From NCBI GenBank assembly GCA_028571685.1, contig CM053156.1, positions 84,509,049 through 84,573,048 of the forward strand: a DNA stretch of 64,000 nucleotides, in the 5' to 3' direction. Below the pieces are notes generated by a model that was given only the letters and a program-made list of their open reading frames with translations, was not told the origin of the DNA and ran no database searches. A program made the position numbers and the translations under genes. Below are positions 10,405 to 21,734 of the stretch, in pieces. Within the stretch, counting starts at the first letter, position 1. Every line of letters starts with the position of its first letter. The stretch is from Heterohyrax brucei. Its lineage: Eukaryota; Chordata; Mammalia; Hyracoidea; Procaviidae.

Positions 10405-10668
10405 GACACACAACACTGCCTGGTCCTGTGCCAGCCCTGAGATGGGTTGTGGAGTGGCTCTTTATGGTCCGCCGGGTTTTCACTGGCTGATTTTCAGAAC
10501 AGATCGCCAGGCCTTTCTTCCTAGTCCTTAGTCCCCAAGCTCCGCTGAAACCCACGTCCAAGCAACACACAAGTTGTCACTGACAGATGGCTGCTAGCTG
10601 CGTTTGGATTGCACCTGGGTCTCCTGCATAGCCAGTGAGAATTCAACCCCTGAACCTCCAAAGTCCCC
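10405..10668 (-). mobile_element. SINE with tRNA-Gly-like head, minus strand
   Basis: Second copy of the type at 8195-8515. It shares CTGGTCCTGTGCCA, TTTTCACTGGCTGATTTTC and a head complement ending GTGAGAATTCAACCCCTGAA. Confidence 0.75.
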
Positions 10669-10687
10669 ATATCCACTGTAGAACAAA

Positions 10688-10852
10688 CCGAAAACCAAAC
10701 CCGCTGCTGTCCGGTTGATTCTGACTCATAACAACCCTATAGGACAAAGTATAACTATCTCATAGGGCTTCCAAGGAGCTGCTGGATTCGAGCTGCTCAC
10801 CTTTTGGTGAGCAGCCGAATGCTGAATTCCCGTGCAACCAGGGCTCCTGCGT
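10688..10852 (-). mobile_element. AfroSINE, minus strand
   Basis: The tail complement CTGCTGTCCGGTTGATTCTG is followed by the body (CATAGGGCTTCCAAGGAGC) and the head complement ending CCAGGGCTCC. Confidence 0.85.
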
Positions 10853-10977
10853 ACAGCACAGCCTTCTAAATCTTATTCTCAAATTATCTGAGGTTGCAAT
10901 TTGGCAATGTCTGCAAAATCATTTTCCTGCTCTTAATGACTCACAGTCATAGGGAACAGGGAAGTCCCTAAGTAAAG

Positions 10978-11158
10978 TAAGTGGTTAAGTGTCCAGCTAC
11001 TAACCAAAAGGTTGGTGGTTCAAATCCACCTTAGAAGAAAGACCTGGCAATCTACTTCCCAAAAATCAGCTGTTGAAAACTCTATGGAGTAAAGTTCCAC
11101 CTGGACTCACCTGGGATCACCATGAGTCAGAATCTACTCTACAGGCAGCAGGAGTTTT
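10978..11158 (+). mobile_element. AfroSINE, near full length
   Basis: The head AAGTGGTTAAGTGTCCAGC, the box GGTGGTTCAAATCCACC and a CATGAGTCAGAATC tail are present. Confidence 0.85.
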
Positions 11159-11434
11159 TGTTTTGTTTTGTTTTACAGTAGATCACATACACAGAAGCCT
11201 CAATTCTGATTCACAGAGGAGTGAACAAAGCGGTATGAGCCCCTCATTCAAGACTACAGCAGACACCACTCCTGTGTCCAGGTAGAGTACATGCCCATGT
11301 CCTAAGTCTCATCTGCTCTCTCTGCAGAAGGCAGCCAAGAGGGCAGATAAACGAAGCTTCTGCAGTATGGGTCCCCTTCAGCACCAGCTCATGTGGGAAA
11401 CTCAGCCAAATCACTCCAACACCCTGTGCTTCCC

Positions 11435-11582
11435 AGTCTGTTCCAACTCATCACAGCCCTACAGGACTTCTGTCATGTGCGTCATGTACAGAAGCAGAGA
11501 ACCATAGCCGAGCTGCTGGTCGTTTCAAACCCCTGGCCTATTGGTTAGCACGCAATTGCCTTAACCACTGGGTCACCATGCC
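11435..11582 (-). mobile_element. AfroSINE, diverged, minus strand
   Basis: The tail complement (GTTCCAACTCATCACAGCCC) and the head complement (CCTTAACCACTGGGTCACCA) are recognisable. Confidence 0.7.
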
Positions 11583-12142
11583 TCCTTCAGCTCCAACAAT
11601 TTAGCAAAAGACAGCTCCTTGCCAATGGCAGGCAACTGTGCCAACATTTGGAAAACCTTGCCTGAAGCCCTTGTTTATGCTGAGCAGAAGATCCAGCTAA
11701 AACGTGCCAGACCCTGACCCATGGAAGCTAACTGTGGGTGCTATCATCAAGCATTAAAGGGGGTAGACATCATTTTATGTTACATACATTGTAATTTACA
11801 AACAATATGCCCACTTTTAGCTGAAAGAATTCAGAGAGCAGAGTGGAAAGAAAAAGTTAGAGATGAGGAAGCATTGAAGGGTCTGGAAACAAGCCACCCC
11901 ACCTGTTTTCTTCTTGTTCATCATTTCCCTTAATAGTAAGCCCACTGCATGCATTGGCCTCAGGTTTCTGCACTGCCTGCACTGTCTGACTGAAGTTTGT
12001 CTTCCACTGGGCACAGGGCTCACTCGTACTCCTTCTGATCACTGGTCAAGCATCACCATGTCACTAGTCCTCCTGTGACTTCATATTGTAGAATGTGTTC
12101 TCATCTTGGCATTCACTGTCCCTCTTGCTTTCTTTCTCTCCA

Positions 12143-12342
12143 CTGGCTACCATAAGCACTGACTCACAGCAACCCCACGTGTGTCGGAGTAGAATTGCTC
12201 CACTGGCTTTCAGTGACTCCTTTTTCAGAAGCAAATTGCCATGGCTTTTTTCTGAGATGCCTCTGGGTGGACTCAAACCTCCAATCTTGCAGTTAGCAGC
12301 CAAGAACATGACCATTTGCACCATCCAGGGATTCCTGCTTCC
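12143..12342 (-). mobile_element. AfroSINE-related element, minus strand
   Basis: It contains GACTCACAGCAACCCCACGT, GCCTCTGGGTGGACTCAAAC and a head complement ending CACCATCCAGGGATTCC. Confidence 0.75.
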
Positions 12343-12399
12343 TCCGAGCTTGTACTACGACCTAGTATGCTACCTGTTTTAGTACTTTCTTGTTGAGGG

Positions 12400-12516
12400 C
12401 CACCTGCTACTAAAATGTCAGCTCTGTCTTAGCAATATTTGTCGCATTCACTGCTGTATCCTCAGCACCTAGAACAGTGCCTGGCACATAGTAGGTGCCC
12501 AATAAATACATTTGGG
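12400..12516 (+). mobile_element. L2 3'-end fossil
   Basis: The stretch ending in CAGTGCCTGGCACATAGTAG followed by GTGCCCAATAAATA is the typical 3' end of mammalian L2. Confidence 0.75.
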
Positions 12517-12521
12517 GTGAA

Positions 12522-13107
12522 TGTTATGGATTGCATTGTGTCTCCCCCACCTTGCCCCCCAAATACATGTTATAATCCTAACCGTTATAGTGGTTAAGAG
12601 CTCAGCTGCTAACAAAAACTTTAGTAATTCGAATGCACCAGTCACTCTTTTGGACACTACGGAACAGTTATCCTTGGTCCTATAGGACTGCTACAAGTTG
12701 CAACTGACTTGAAAGCGACAGTCCCCCTCCCCCGCCCCCCGTGTTATAATTTCATCTGGGAATGGATTTTTCTTTGTTATTTTAATAAGGAAAAAATAGT
12801 GTAAGGTAAGTCTTCAATCAATCTTTTTTGAGACATAAGAAGACCAGTCTGAACAAGCAAGCAGAGATGGAAGGAAGACACACGCCAGGTCTCATAGAAG
12901 TCATCAAGGAGTCAAGGAACAGAAGCTGGGGAGACGAGGACCTTGCCCCTGAGCCCACAGAGGAAGCCTTTCTGTAGAGCCAGCACCTTGAATTTAGACT
13001 TCTAGCCCCCTAAACTGCGAGAAGATAAGTTTCTGCCAGTTAAGGCTCCTGATGTGTGTTATTTCTGTGGCAGCCGAACAGGTATTTCCACCTAGACAAC
13101 TAAGAAA
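12522..13107 (+). mobile_element. MaLR/MLT1-type LTR interrupted by an AfroSINE
   Basis: The LTR start TGTTATGGATTGCATTGTGT is followed at 12580-12722 by an inserted AfroSINE. The LTR resumes to an end near CTAAGAAA. The flanks GTGAA (12517-12521) and ATGAA (13108-13112) look like a target duplication with one change. Confidence 0.75.
12580..12722 (+). mobile_element. AfroSINE inserted in an LTR
   Basis: The head TTATAGTGGTTAAGAGCTCA and tail AACTGACTTGAAAGCGACA are present. The copy sits inside the LTR at 12522-13107, so it is younger than that LTR. Confidence 0.8.
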
Positions 13108-13114
13108 ATGAATG

Positions 13115-14150
13115 ACTGGATGCAAGAACGAAGCAAACGAATAAATGAATGGCGTACCGCCTGTCTTCAGCAGGTGTTCTAGACAAGGTTCCCGTTGTCC
13201 ACAGGTGGTAGGTGTTATTGTACGTTTGCTGGTACTCAAGTCCATCTATAGCATTGGCACCGTTTCCATGGACACCTATAGGCAAACATTGTTCTGAAAT
13301 AAAACTACAAGAGGAAATGAGTCACTTAATTCAAAAGCATTCATGTTTCTGTATAACAATTTAATGTGAAAAGAAAAAGCATGGGAAAATATTAGCCCCA
13401 GTGTCAGGGTCCCTTTTAAAAAAGAAAAGTTTTTAAAAATCAAATTTCCTTTGTGCTTATTTCACGTCAAACTTTCTTTCTGCTTATTTCCTGGTTTACT
13501 CAGTCAGGCTGAGCTTCCCAAGGACAGACATCCAAGCAACAGGAAGCTTTGGGACAGGCCTGAGTGTCTGGGTAGCAAATGTCCGCTGAGTTGGCCTGGT
13601 CACACTTCCTGGGCTTCTCTGGAGAAAAGGGAGGGATTTCAGCCCCCAGGAGCTATTCCCTGAGTCCCCTGAGGCTCAGGACAAACAGGGACACAACTTG
13701 GTGGCACTGAGATGGGAAGCCATGATGTCACAGTGGGACAGCTGGGGACAGTGGACAGAACACCGGAGCTCCAGCCCTCCTTCTGTGTTCCACGTTTTCC
13801 CCACTATAACCCAACCAGGACATTTCTAGCCTCTGAAATTCTCTGGCCGAATGACCTTGAATTGCCCGGTCTTTGGAGAAATCAAAGGGTGGGGATACGA
13901 CATGTGGCATAAACAAGTGAATGTCACCTACAGAAGTCTGGTCATGAGAGGACAGAGGGCTGGAAGTTACTGCTTCATGGGCCCTGAGTTTCTGTTTGCA
14001 ATGATGAAAATCTCTTTGGAAATGGAAGTGGTGAAGCTTGTGCAATGTGATGAATGTAACTAAAGTCACCAAACTGTTTACTTAAAAATGGGTTAAAATG
14101 ATAAAAAAATAAAAAATAAAAAAAAGGAGGGGGAAGGGAAGAAAAGAGCC
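13115..14150. other. Intergenic with a LINE-like 3' end
   Basis: From about 13890 the sequence resembles a LINE 3' UTR and ends at 14100-14128 in an A-rich AAAATAAAAAATAAAAA run. The part before 13890 shows no feature I can name. Confidence 0.4.
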
Positions 14151-14154
14151 CTAC

Positions 14155-14312
14155 AAAGCCACCGTCATCAAGTCAATTCCGACTCACAGGAATCCTGTAG
14201 ACGGAGAAGAACTGCCCCCATAAAGTTCCCAAGGATCACCTGGCAGATTTGAACTGCCAGCCATCTAGTTAACAGCCGTAGTGTTTAACCGTTATGCCAC
14301 CAGAGTTTCCGC
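14155..14312 (-). mobile_element. AfroSINE, minus strand
   Basis: The tail complement ATCAAGTCAATTCCGACTCA and the head complement TTATGCCACCAGAGTTTCC are present. Confidence 0.85.
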
Positions 14313-14374
14313 AAAAGGCTAGTCACAGACCATTCCTAGGTGTCCTTACCTGCCTTCCTGCCCCGGGTTCTTTC

Positions 14375-14565
14375 ACCTGGTGATTCTCAAAACGTGGCTT
14401 TAACAGCGTGAGTGTCACCTGGGAGCCAGTTCACACTCCAGACTCTCCTGCCCACTCACTGAATCAGGGTACTGGGGGTGGAGCCCACGGTCTGAGTTTG
14501 GACGAGCCCCTACCAGGTGATTCTCATGAAGCTCCAGTTTGAGATCTTGGCCTCCTGCCCCTGCG
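14375..14565 (+). mobile_element. MER5A-like hAT-Charlie MITE
   Basis: The order GGTGATTCTCAAAACGTGG, ACTGAATCAGGGTACTGG, GGGGTGGAGCCCA and CCAGGTGATTCTCATG matches MER5A, an ancient non-autonomous hAT transposon. Confidence 0.8.
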
Positions 14566-15099
14566 AAGTCCCTAAAGCATCTCCCATTTGATGGTAATCA
14601 TTCCAGCTGGGGCCACAGGGCCAATTTCCAACTAGCAAATTCCAGTGCTTACATCCAGATCATTCGATGATGTGCTTTTACCACTATTTCCAGATTCAGA
14701 CAATGGATGTTACCTCACTCCCCACCGGAAGGCTCTACTTAGCTCATAACTGCCTTAGCTCATCTCAGTGCTGTTTTCGGTCCCTCTGTGAGGGCTTGTG
14801 AGAACCTGTTTTAATTCTCATAAAAGCCAGATTTCCAGGGTCTGTGGAATCGGGGAGACCCACCAAGGCCACTGTCCACAGCTGCCCTCCTGCACCTCAA
14901 ACTTTAGAGAAACTGCTCTCCCATAGCACTAGAAAAAGGGGAGTGCAGGTCTAGAATTCTATTAAAAGGCCAAACTTGATGGTCCAACAATCTGGAGGGT
15001 CCCCTGAGTCCATGGCCCCTGGACTTGCTGCTGGCCCAGAGCTGAGACTGGCCCTGGAGCCAGCACTGCAGACAAAGATTGGACTGGACTTGGGGACAC

Positions 15100-15363
15100 A
15101 GAGCGATGCAGGTGGTGGGTGTACTTTATAGTTTAATATATATATGAGGCTGTCCTACTGATTTCTTTCTAGAGCAAGTAGGGGAGGGAGGAGGCGAGGA
15201 CACACATTGGTTGAGGGGCTAAGGGAAGAATAGAAAGGAAGAGTGTGCTGTCACAGGGGCAGGAGAGCAGATAGAGTTGTGGAGAGGTGGGTGCTGGGAG
15301 TTTTATATAGCAAATTGACTTGGATTGTAAACTTTCACTTAGTCACAATTTAAAAAAAAAAAA
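15100..15363 (+). mobile_element. LINE 3'-terminal fragment with poly(A)
   Basis: The segment ends in CACTTAGTCACAATTT plus A12. A closely similar end occurs at 21425-21645, so both are copies of one LINE family's 3' UTR. Confidence 0.7.
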
Positions 15364-15704
15364 CAACTAAAGAAACTGGCTTCCTAAAAGTCATCTTTAA
15401 GTCAAACAATGATCTGGAAAAACTGATTAGAATGGGTTTGTCTTAGGCACTGGGCTCTTTAGAAGAAACACCTATGTGTGGTCAGCATCCAGAGACAGAA
15501 ACTCCAAGGTCAGACAGGAAACTGTGTTTAGGGCAAATTGTTATTAGACAAACGCAGTTCTGCCCACCCCGTGCCCTTTCTGTGGCAACGCCAGTAAGAT
15601 GTGGTATAAGAGTTTGGGAAGCTCTTCTCATTTGGAACATTTTTGACTCCCTAGTGAAATGTCACAGTCCAAGGCACACAGCACATGGCTTGGGGTGCAT
15701 GGCA

Positions 15705-15917
15705 CCCTGCACCCTGGTGGAGAAGTTGTAAAGAGCTGCCTACTAACCAAAAGATCTGTAGTTCAAATCCACCAGGCACTCCATGCAAACCCTATGGGGC
15801 AGTTCTACTCTGCCCTACAGGGTGGCTAGGACTTGGAATTGACTTGGGGGCAATGGGTTGGGTTGGGTTGAGCTGGGCTGGGTTGGGTTGGGTTGGGTTG
15901 GGTTGGGCTGGATTAAA
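15705..15917 (+). mobile_element. AfroSINE with expanded GGGTT tail
   Basis: A recognisable SINE (AACCAAAAGATCTGTAGTTC head, TAGGACTTGGAATTGACTTG tail) leads into about 60 bases of GGGTT/GGCTG units at 15850-15917. The units look like an expansion of the normal GGGTTTGG end of the SINE. Confidence 0.85.
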
Positions 15918-15926
15918 TGAGACGTC

Positions 15927-16342
15927 AAGGAGCCACGGTGGCATAGCAGTTGAGCACTCAACTGCTAACCAAAAGTTCAGGGGTTTGAATCCATGATCTG
16001 CTTGTCAGGAGAAAGAAGCAGTAATTCGCCTCTGTACAGATTCCCAAACCAACTTCCATTGACTCAATCCTGACTTGTGCTAATCCTGTAGGACAGAGTA
16101 GAACTACTACTCTGTAGGGTTTCCAAGACTGTAAATCTTCCTGGAGGCAAACCATCACATCTTTCTCCCGCGGAGCTGCTGGGAGGTCCAAGTTGCCAAT
16201 CTTTTTCGCAGAGCAGTGCTTTAACCAATGTGCCACCAGGGACCCCTCCCTTTGGCTTGCCACCTTGGAAACCATGTGTGGCAGTTCTAGCTTGTCCTGT
16301 GGGGTCACTATGAGCCAGAATTGACTCCACACAGTGGGTTTT
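15927..16342 (+). mobile_element. AfroSINE split by a second, inverted AfroSINE
   Basis: The + copy starts AAGGAGCCACGGTGGCATAG, breaks at about 16050 and resumes at about 16260 with CCTTGGAAACC to a GAATTGACTCCACACAG tail. The intervening 16055-16250 is a complete minus-strand copy ending GTGCCACCAGGGACCCC. Confidence 0.85.
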
Positions 16343-16820
16343 AGCTGAAATGGTACCCGATTTGGAAATCATATATTTGGTGAACTTCCATTTCTATGAT
16401 TGGCTTAATATGAGTTTTGTTTTAACACTTCAGAACTTTAAACAATATGCTTAAACCATCTATCTCTTGTTCCATCAGCTCTCCCCAAGATCTCTCGACC
16501 TTCTTCCTCTGTGAGACAGCCACTGTCTCCCATTCTTCCCCTGCTCTTCTTCCCTCCTTCCCTCTCTCCCTCCCACTTCACAACTTACAACACCTTTTCG
16601 AGGACTCTGAGCTCCTGTTCGGGGTGGTGGCATAGTCTGGGAACAAGTAAGGGTGATGGTTGAACAACATGATAAACATAATCAATGTCACCAACCATCA
16701 GCCCGTATAGACTGTCAAAATGTCATGTTTTATTACATATATATTTATCACAATTTTTTTGTTTTAATATTTTGCTTTTAGGTAGGTGGCGTGAGGTCTC
16801 CATTCAGACCCCCTCACCAG

Positions 16821-17430
16821 ATCAAAGGCTTCCAGCAAGGTCACAGTCACATCAGACCCACAGTCACTGCCAGAGAACTCAGTGCTCCTGAAAATGCACC
16901 TTTCAAAGAATTCTTATACTTGGCAGCAGAAGAATTTAAAGTTCCTGAAGCAACAAGTGCAATTACTGCCAACAAAGGATAGGAATAAATCCCACACAGA
17001 CTGCTGGAAACGTTTGCCCAAAGCCTGTGTCAGAACTATGAATCTTTTCTAGAGATCAAGTTGGAAGGTGTTAATAGCTGCTACCCGGAATGTACTCTCA
17101 AAACAAATTTGTTCTGGTTTGGTTTTTGTTTCTTGTGATTTTTGTCAAACTGAAACCAGGCTCTATGAAATACTGTGAAAATACCAACAGTTAGTGCAAG
17201 TTGCCTCTTCTATTATTCATGTTCTTGGCATTTTGAGGGGAGGCTTATAACACACGCCCGCGGTCACCAGAAGTCGGGGTCTCTGACAGCTCACTCCCAA
17301 TATGGACAGGTAGCTCATTTGGGGGAAGCAGACTGTTGCACTGCATTTTTACAACTAAAGGATACATCTGATCCTTATGAAAACATTTGGAAAATGAAGT
17401 TACTGAATTTTAATTGTTTGTCCTTTAGTT
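16821..17430 (+). pseudogene. UFM1P: Processed pseudogene of UFM1 (ubiquitin-fold modifier 1)
   Basis: The segment 16821-17074 aligns along the whole UFM1 coding region with no introns, and UFM1-like 3' UTR sequence appears to follow to about 17430. The recognisable core is AAEEFKVP.ATSAI. UFM1 itself is the small modifier used in ufmylation of ER-associated ribosomal protein uL24. This copy is dead: the start codon is lost (ATC), the N-terminal third is rearranged by substitutions and indels, and a one-base loss near 16980 puts a TAG after the ATSAITANKG stretch. Lack of introns and presence of UTR mean retrotransposition by L1 machinery. The extent of the UTR is inferred. Confidence 0.85.
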
Positions 17431-17440
17431 TAAAAATATA

Positions 17441-17480
17441 GCTATATATATATATATATATACACATATATATATGTATG
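17441..17480. repeat. (TA)n microsatellite
   Basis: A run of TA dinucleotides with CA and TG interruptions directly follows the UFM1 pseudogene UTR. Confidence 0.9.
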
Positions 17481-17489
17481 TATATACCC

Positions 17490-17635
17490 TTTGCTGTCAA
17501 GTTCACCTGATTCATAGCTGCCTAACAGGCCAGAGTAAGACTGCCCCAATAGAGTTTCCAAGGAGCAGTTGGTGGATTTGAACTGCTGCCCTTTTGGCTA
17601 GCAGCCAAACTCTTAACACTACCAATGTTTCCATA
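17490..17635 (-). mobile_element. AfroSINE, minus strand
   Basis: TTTGCTGTCAAGTTCACCTG at the tail end, AGAGTTTCCAAGGAGCAG in the body and TTTTGGCTAGCAGCCAAAC at the head. Confidence 0.8.
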
Positions 17636-17724
17636 TGGCAGTTTTTTGGCAGTTTAGGGTTGATGAATGGCAGTTTGCTGGGTAGCATCTGACTTGCAGG
17701 ACTCATAAATAGTTAAAGTCTTCA

Positions 17725-18175
17725 TTATAGACAGCCTCTGTACCCACGGGTTCCCCATCTGTGGATCCTGCCAACTGCAGATCAAAAACATTCAGGGAAA
17801 AAAAGAGTTTCCAGAAGCAGAACTCGACTGCGCTGGGACGAGCACAGTGCTACCTCCGCACAGGAGCAGGGATGTGCAGTCTTCCCTGCTGTGGCTTCTG
17901 CTGTCTCAGCGATTCTCACTCTCTCTCCAGCTTGCACTGTATGGGCATTGTCGGCTCCCGTTCTGTCATTGTTCCTGAAACAATAGTGTAACAACTATTT
18001 ACATAGCATCCACGCTGTATGAGGCACTACAAGTAATCTAGAGACGACTTAAAGCGTATGGGAGGATGCGGGCAGGTTCTATTTTGTATAAGGGACATTG
18101 AGCATCCTCAGACTTTGGCATCTACAGAGGTATCCTGGAACCAATCCCCTGCAGAGACTTAAGGCTGGCTCATAT
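17725..18175 (-). mobile_element. MER2-like Tigger MITE
   Basis: The motifs ACCCACGGGTTCCCCATCTG, TATTTACATAGCATCCACGC, AAGTAATCTAGAGACGAC and TATCCTGGAACCAATCCCC follow in the order known for MER2, a non-autonomous TcMar-Tigger element, here in reverse orientation. Confidence 0.8.
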
Positions 18176-18179
18176 AGTT

Positions 18180-19400
18180 TATGTTGAATAGAACACTTAG
18201 ACACCCTGGTGAATACTTACCTCTCCAAAGTTTTTACTATTTAGGCTTTTTAAATTCCAAAATGCAGGTATGCATATAATTTCCAATTTAGTATCATGCT
18301 GCCCCAAATTAAATTATCATTATTATTTTATCTAGCCCATTAAGTGTATAAATTGACAGCCCGAACACAATGGTAGTAACTGCAGTCTTACAGAATCCAC
18401 TACTTTTTGCGGGGATAACTAACAACATGTTAGAAGTATCCTTTGCCGAATTCTGCATTCCTTTATCGGTCTCTCTTCATACCACCTTTAGAACTGGAAT
18501 TCTCAAGAAACTGCTGTCTTTCTGAGAGTGGTAGTTCTAAGTTGCTTTGGGGAAGACAGTATTGTTGCTGAGAACACCCCAAAGCTCAAGTAAACGCTCA
18601 CTGGAGAGGCTAGCTCAATTCGATGTGCTTACTGAAGAACTATCACTTAAGAAAGTGTAAAGCTTACTCACCTGTGTGACTAAGAAGCCAGAAAAGGAAA
18701 GATGAGAAGACTCAGATGACCAGGATTTTAAACAAGGAAGAACGCAACAAAGGCCCCCAGTGGAGAGAGACCAGTAGCTGTAGCAGAGTGTCACAGAACA
18801 AGCCACCGGACAGACAAAGATGCAGAAGGCTGGTCAGGGAGGCCGGAGAAGATAAACAAAATACTTGACTTTGCTGTAAGTAGCAGAAAGCTATTAGATA
18901 ATTCACAGCACTGGCCTTGTCAGTTTATGGATTTCATAATTCCTCCCTGTGACAGTCCAAATAACAGCTTGACTAAGGAAGGACTTATAGAGGAAATCCA
19001 TATAAGATGAAACGAAGGCTCATGGTGATTTAGAACCAGTTCTCATGTATTACAGATGGTGACCGCTCCAATAACAGGCACTGTAGCTAGCTTGCTCTGC
19101 CTAGAGCTGAGACTATAATAGGATTTCAGTAAATATGCTGAGTTACTCATAAATAAAGTATAAAATATATTTGTAAGTCTTTGCTTTTATGTTTCAGGAC
19201 ACTTCTTATCCACAGTTCCTTCTGAAACAAGCTAAGTCAGTGAATCAGTGGTCAATCTTGAAAACCAATAAATACATTTCCTAACTATTCTTATGAGATT
19301 GTGTGTGCATACAGCATAACACAACATTTAGCACAATAAGCCCTCAGTCAATATTATTATTATCTTAATGACAAGGTAGTTTTTGTTCATGTTTCAATAA
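18180..19400. other. Unique AT-rich intergenic stretch
   Basis: I see no gene, RNA or clear repeat on either strand. Short open frames lack recognisable domains. Confidence 0.4.
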
Positions 19401-19903
19401 ACATGGTAGTCTCCAGAATGGCTCCCAGTGAGCCTCCCCTCCTGGTAGTCTCCTCCCACACTGAAGAGCAATGCCCTGTTTGACCACTGGGAAACTGCAG
19501 AAGTGACAGTGGGTGACTTCCAGACCCAGGTCATACAGAGCACCGCAGCTCTTGCTGCTTCTCTTGGGATTGTTCCATCTGGGGGAAGCTAGCCGCCACA
19601 TTGGAAGGACACTCAAGCTGCCCTTGTGGAGAGAGACTGAAGCCTCTGGCCAACAGTCATCACCAGCTGGCCAGCAAAGTGAAGGAGTCCCTTCAGGGGT
19701 GGATCGTGGCCTCAGTCAAGCCTTCAGATGGCTGCTGCTTTGGTTGACGTGATGACTGCAACTCCATGAAAAACGCTGAGCCAGGACTACCCAGCTAATT
19801 CCCGATCTACAGAAACTGTAAGGGATAGGAAATGTTTATTGTTCTTTAAAGTCACTGAGTTGTGGAGTTCTTTCTTATGCAGCTTTAGCTAACTAATACA
19901 GTT
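19400..19903 (+). mobile_element. MLT1-type LTR, 3' portion
   Basis: The end TAAAGTCACTGAGTTGTGG followed by GCTTTAGCTAACTAATACAG is typical of MLT1/MST LTR ends. The 5' boundary is uncertain. Confidence 0.6.
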
Positions 19904-20247
19904 CTCTGTAGCCTTGGCCACCTTTTTGAAGGCCATATTTCACAGTGCATTGGTTACCTCCATAACAGCAATATTCTAAGTCAGGGAGATAGACAGGCAG
20001 GTCTCTCCCAGCCAAAGATTATCCTCCCACCCTGTGCCAAGACATGAACTTCATCGTTCTCAAAATTCTCTCCTGATCCTATCAGCAGAAACCAAAGCGA
20101 GTGTCCGCACATTCTGAGCTCCAGGCAGGCGTCTCACTGATGCCCCGAAGCGCAGATATTTTAACACAAGAGAAGGCTTTCCAGAAGGCTGCCTCCATCA
20201 CAGCGCCAGCTTCCTCTCCAATTCTAATGCCCTGCAGAAAACCACCG

Positions 20248-20452
20248 AGGAGTCCTGAGTGGGGGAAATAATTAAGAGCTTGGGTACTAGCCAGAAGTTG
20301 GTGGTTCAAACCTACCCAGGAGTGCCTCTGAAGAAAGGCCTGGCAATCTGCTTCCTAGAGGTCGCAGCCTGGAAAATGCTATGGAGTAAAGTCCTACTCT
20401 GCACACATGCGCTACCCATGCATCAGAATCGACTTGACAGCAAATAGCTAGC
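20248..20452 (+). mobile_element. AfroSINE, full length
   Basis: Head AGGAGTCCTGAGTGGGGGAA, body GAAGAAAGGCCTGGCAATC, tail CAGAATCGACTTGACAGC. Confidence 0.85.
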
Positions 20453-20465
20453 TTCTTAAAAAGAT

Positions 20466-20812
20466 AATCCCAGAGCCCCTGGCAGGAGATTCTGAATCAC
20501 TGGCTTTAGTCTGGACCCAAGAATCTGCTTTTTAAATAAGGCTCACCCCCACCCCCCAAGGAGCCTTGGTAGCACAGTGGTTAAGTCCTGGGCTGCTATC
20601 TGAAAGGTCAGTAGTTCAAACCGACCAGCCAAACCGCAGGGGAAAGATGTGGCAGTCTGCTTCCAGAAAGATGACAACCTTGGAAACCTGTGTGGGAGTC
20701 CCACTCTGTCCTGTAGGGTTGCCGTGAGTCAGAATGGACCGGGTGGCAATGGGTTTGTTCTTTTCTTTTCGGTTCCTCCAGCCCCCTCCCTCAGGTGATT
20801 CAACTTGTCCCC
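20466..20812 (+). mobile_element. MER5A-like element split by an AfroSINE
   Basis: AGATTCTGAATCACTGGC and AAGAATCTGCTTTTTAAATA (before 20560) and CAGGTGATTCAACTTGTCC (after 20765) belong to one MER5A-like element. A full AfroSINE at 20560-20765 interrupts it. Confidence 0.7.
20560..20765 (+). mobile_element. AfroSINE, full length
   Basis: AAGGAGCCTTGGTAGCACAG head, GGAAAGATGTGGCAGTCTGC body and GGCAATGGGTTTGTTC tail. This is one of the best preserved copies. Confidence 0.9.
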
Positions 20813-21424
20813 AGCCCCCGCTTGGAGAAAACGCTGCTGGCTTCTCACCCCCTAACCTATTGACTCAAGTGATAGCAGCCTGTGAAGTGGAAATAGCACT
20901 AAAAGGCTAAATGTGCGTGGCCTCCACCAATGTGAAGCGGGAGGAAGGCACACCAGCCTCTGCTGTGTGAGGCCTGTCCACTCACCATCCTTTCTCTGTC
21001 TCCGTACGAGATCCACCAGTGAATACACCAGAGAAAAACTTGACGGAAACCATCAGTGGTTACTTTCCACCCTCTGCAAGCTTTTCATTTTCTCTTCTAA
21101 TTTGCAAACCTAGGGGAATGAAATCTGCTTCGGTATATCAAGTGTTGAAGAACAAGGTGCTTGCCGTGGCTTTTTTAAGTCTCAATAACAATGCAGGGAA
21201 ATCAACTTGGAAGCCTGAAAAAATGAAAGTATGAATGGGGTCTCATCCTCCGTGGTACCTTAGTAAGCTCTTTCCAGGGTCGCCGATTTGAAATAACCCC
21301 TCCCCTGCCCTAATCAACATCGGCTGACGATTCACCAGCTGAAGTCATTAAAGCAAGTCACTGAGCAGAAACTAAGACTCCAGTGGGACCCGGGCTCACC
21401 GCGGTGGATGACAAGATTGTGCCC

Positions 21425-21645
21425 TTAATTTATAGGAGGTTGTCCTACCTGTCTCTTTCCAGATAGGAAAGAAGAAGGTGGAGAGGAAGGGAGAGGAGCT
21501 TGTTGGGGAGATAATACAGTACAGAACGAAAAGGAGGAGTGTGCTGTCACTAGGCAAGGAGAGCAGTAGGAGCTACAGATAGGCGGGTATGCAAAACTGA
21601 TTTGGATGTACACTTTCGCTTAATCACAATTAAAAAAAAAAAACA
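21425..21645 (+). mobile_element. LINE 3'-terminal fragment with poly(A)
   Basis: It is similar to 15100-15363 and ends CGCTTAATCACAATT plus an A12 run. Confidence 0.7.
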
Positions 21646-21734
21646 GGTTGTGATTTTATAGAGCTGAAAAATCAAGATGTGCTGTGCAGTGAATTACTTA
21701 ATACAGCTCTTTTAGCCATGTAAGGCTTTATAAC

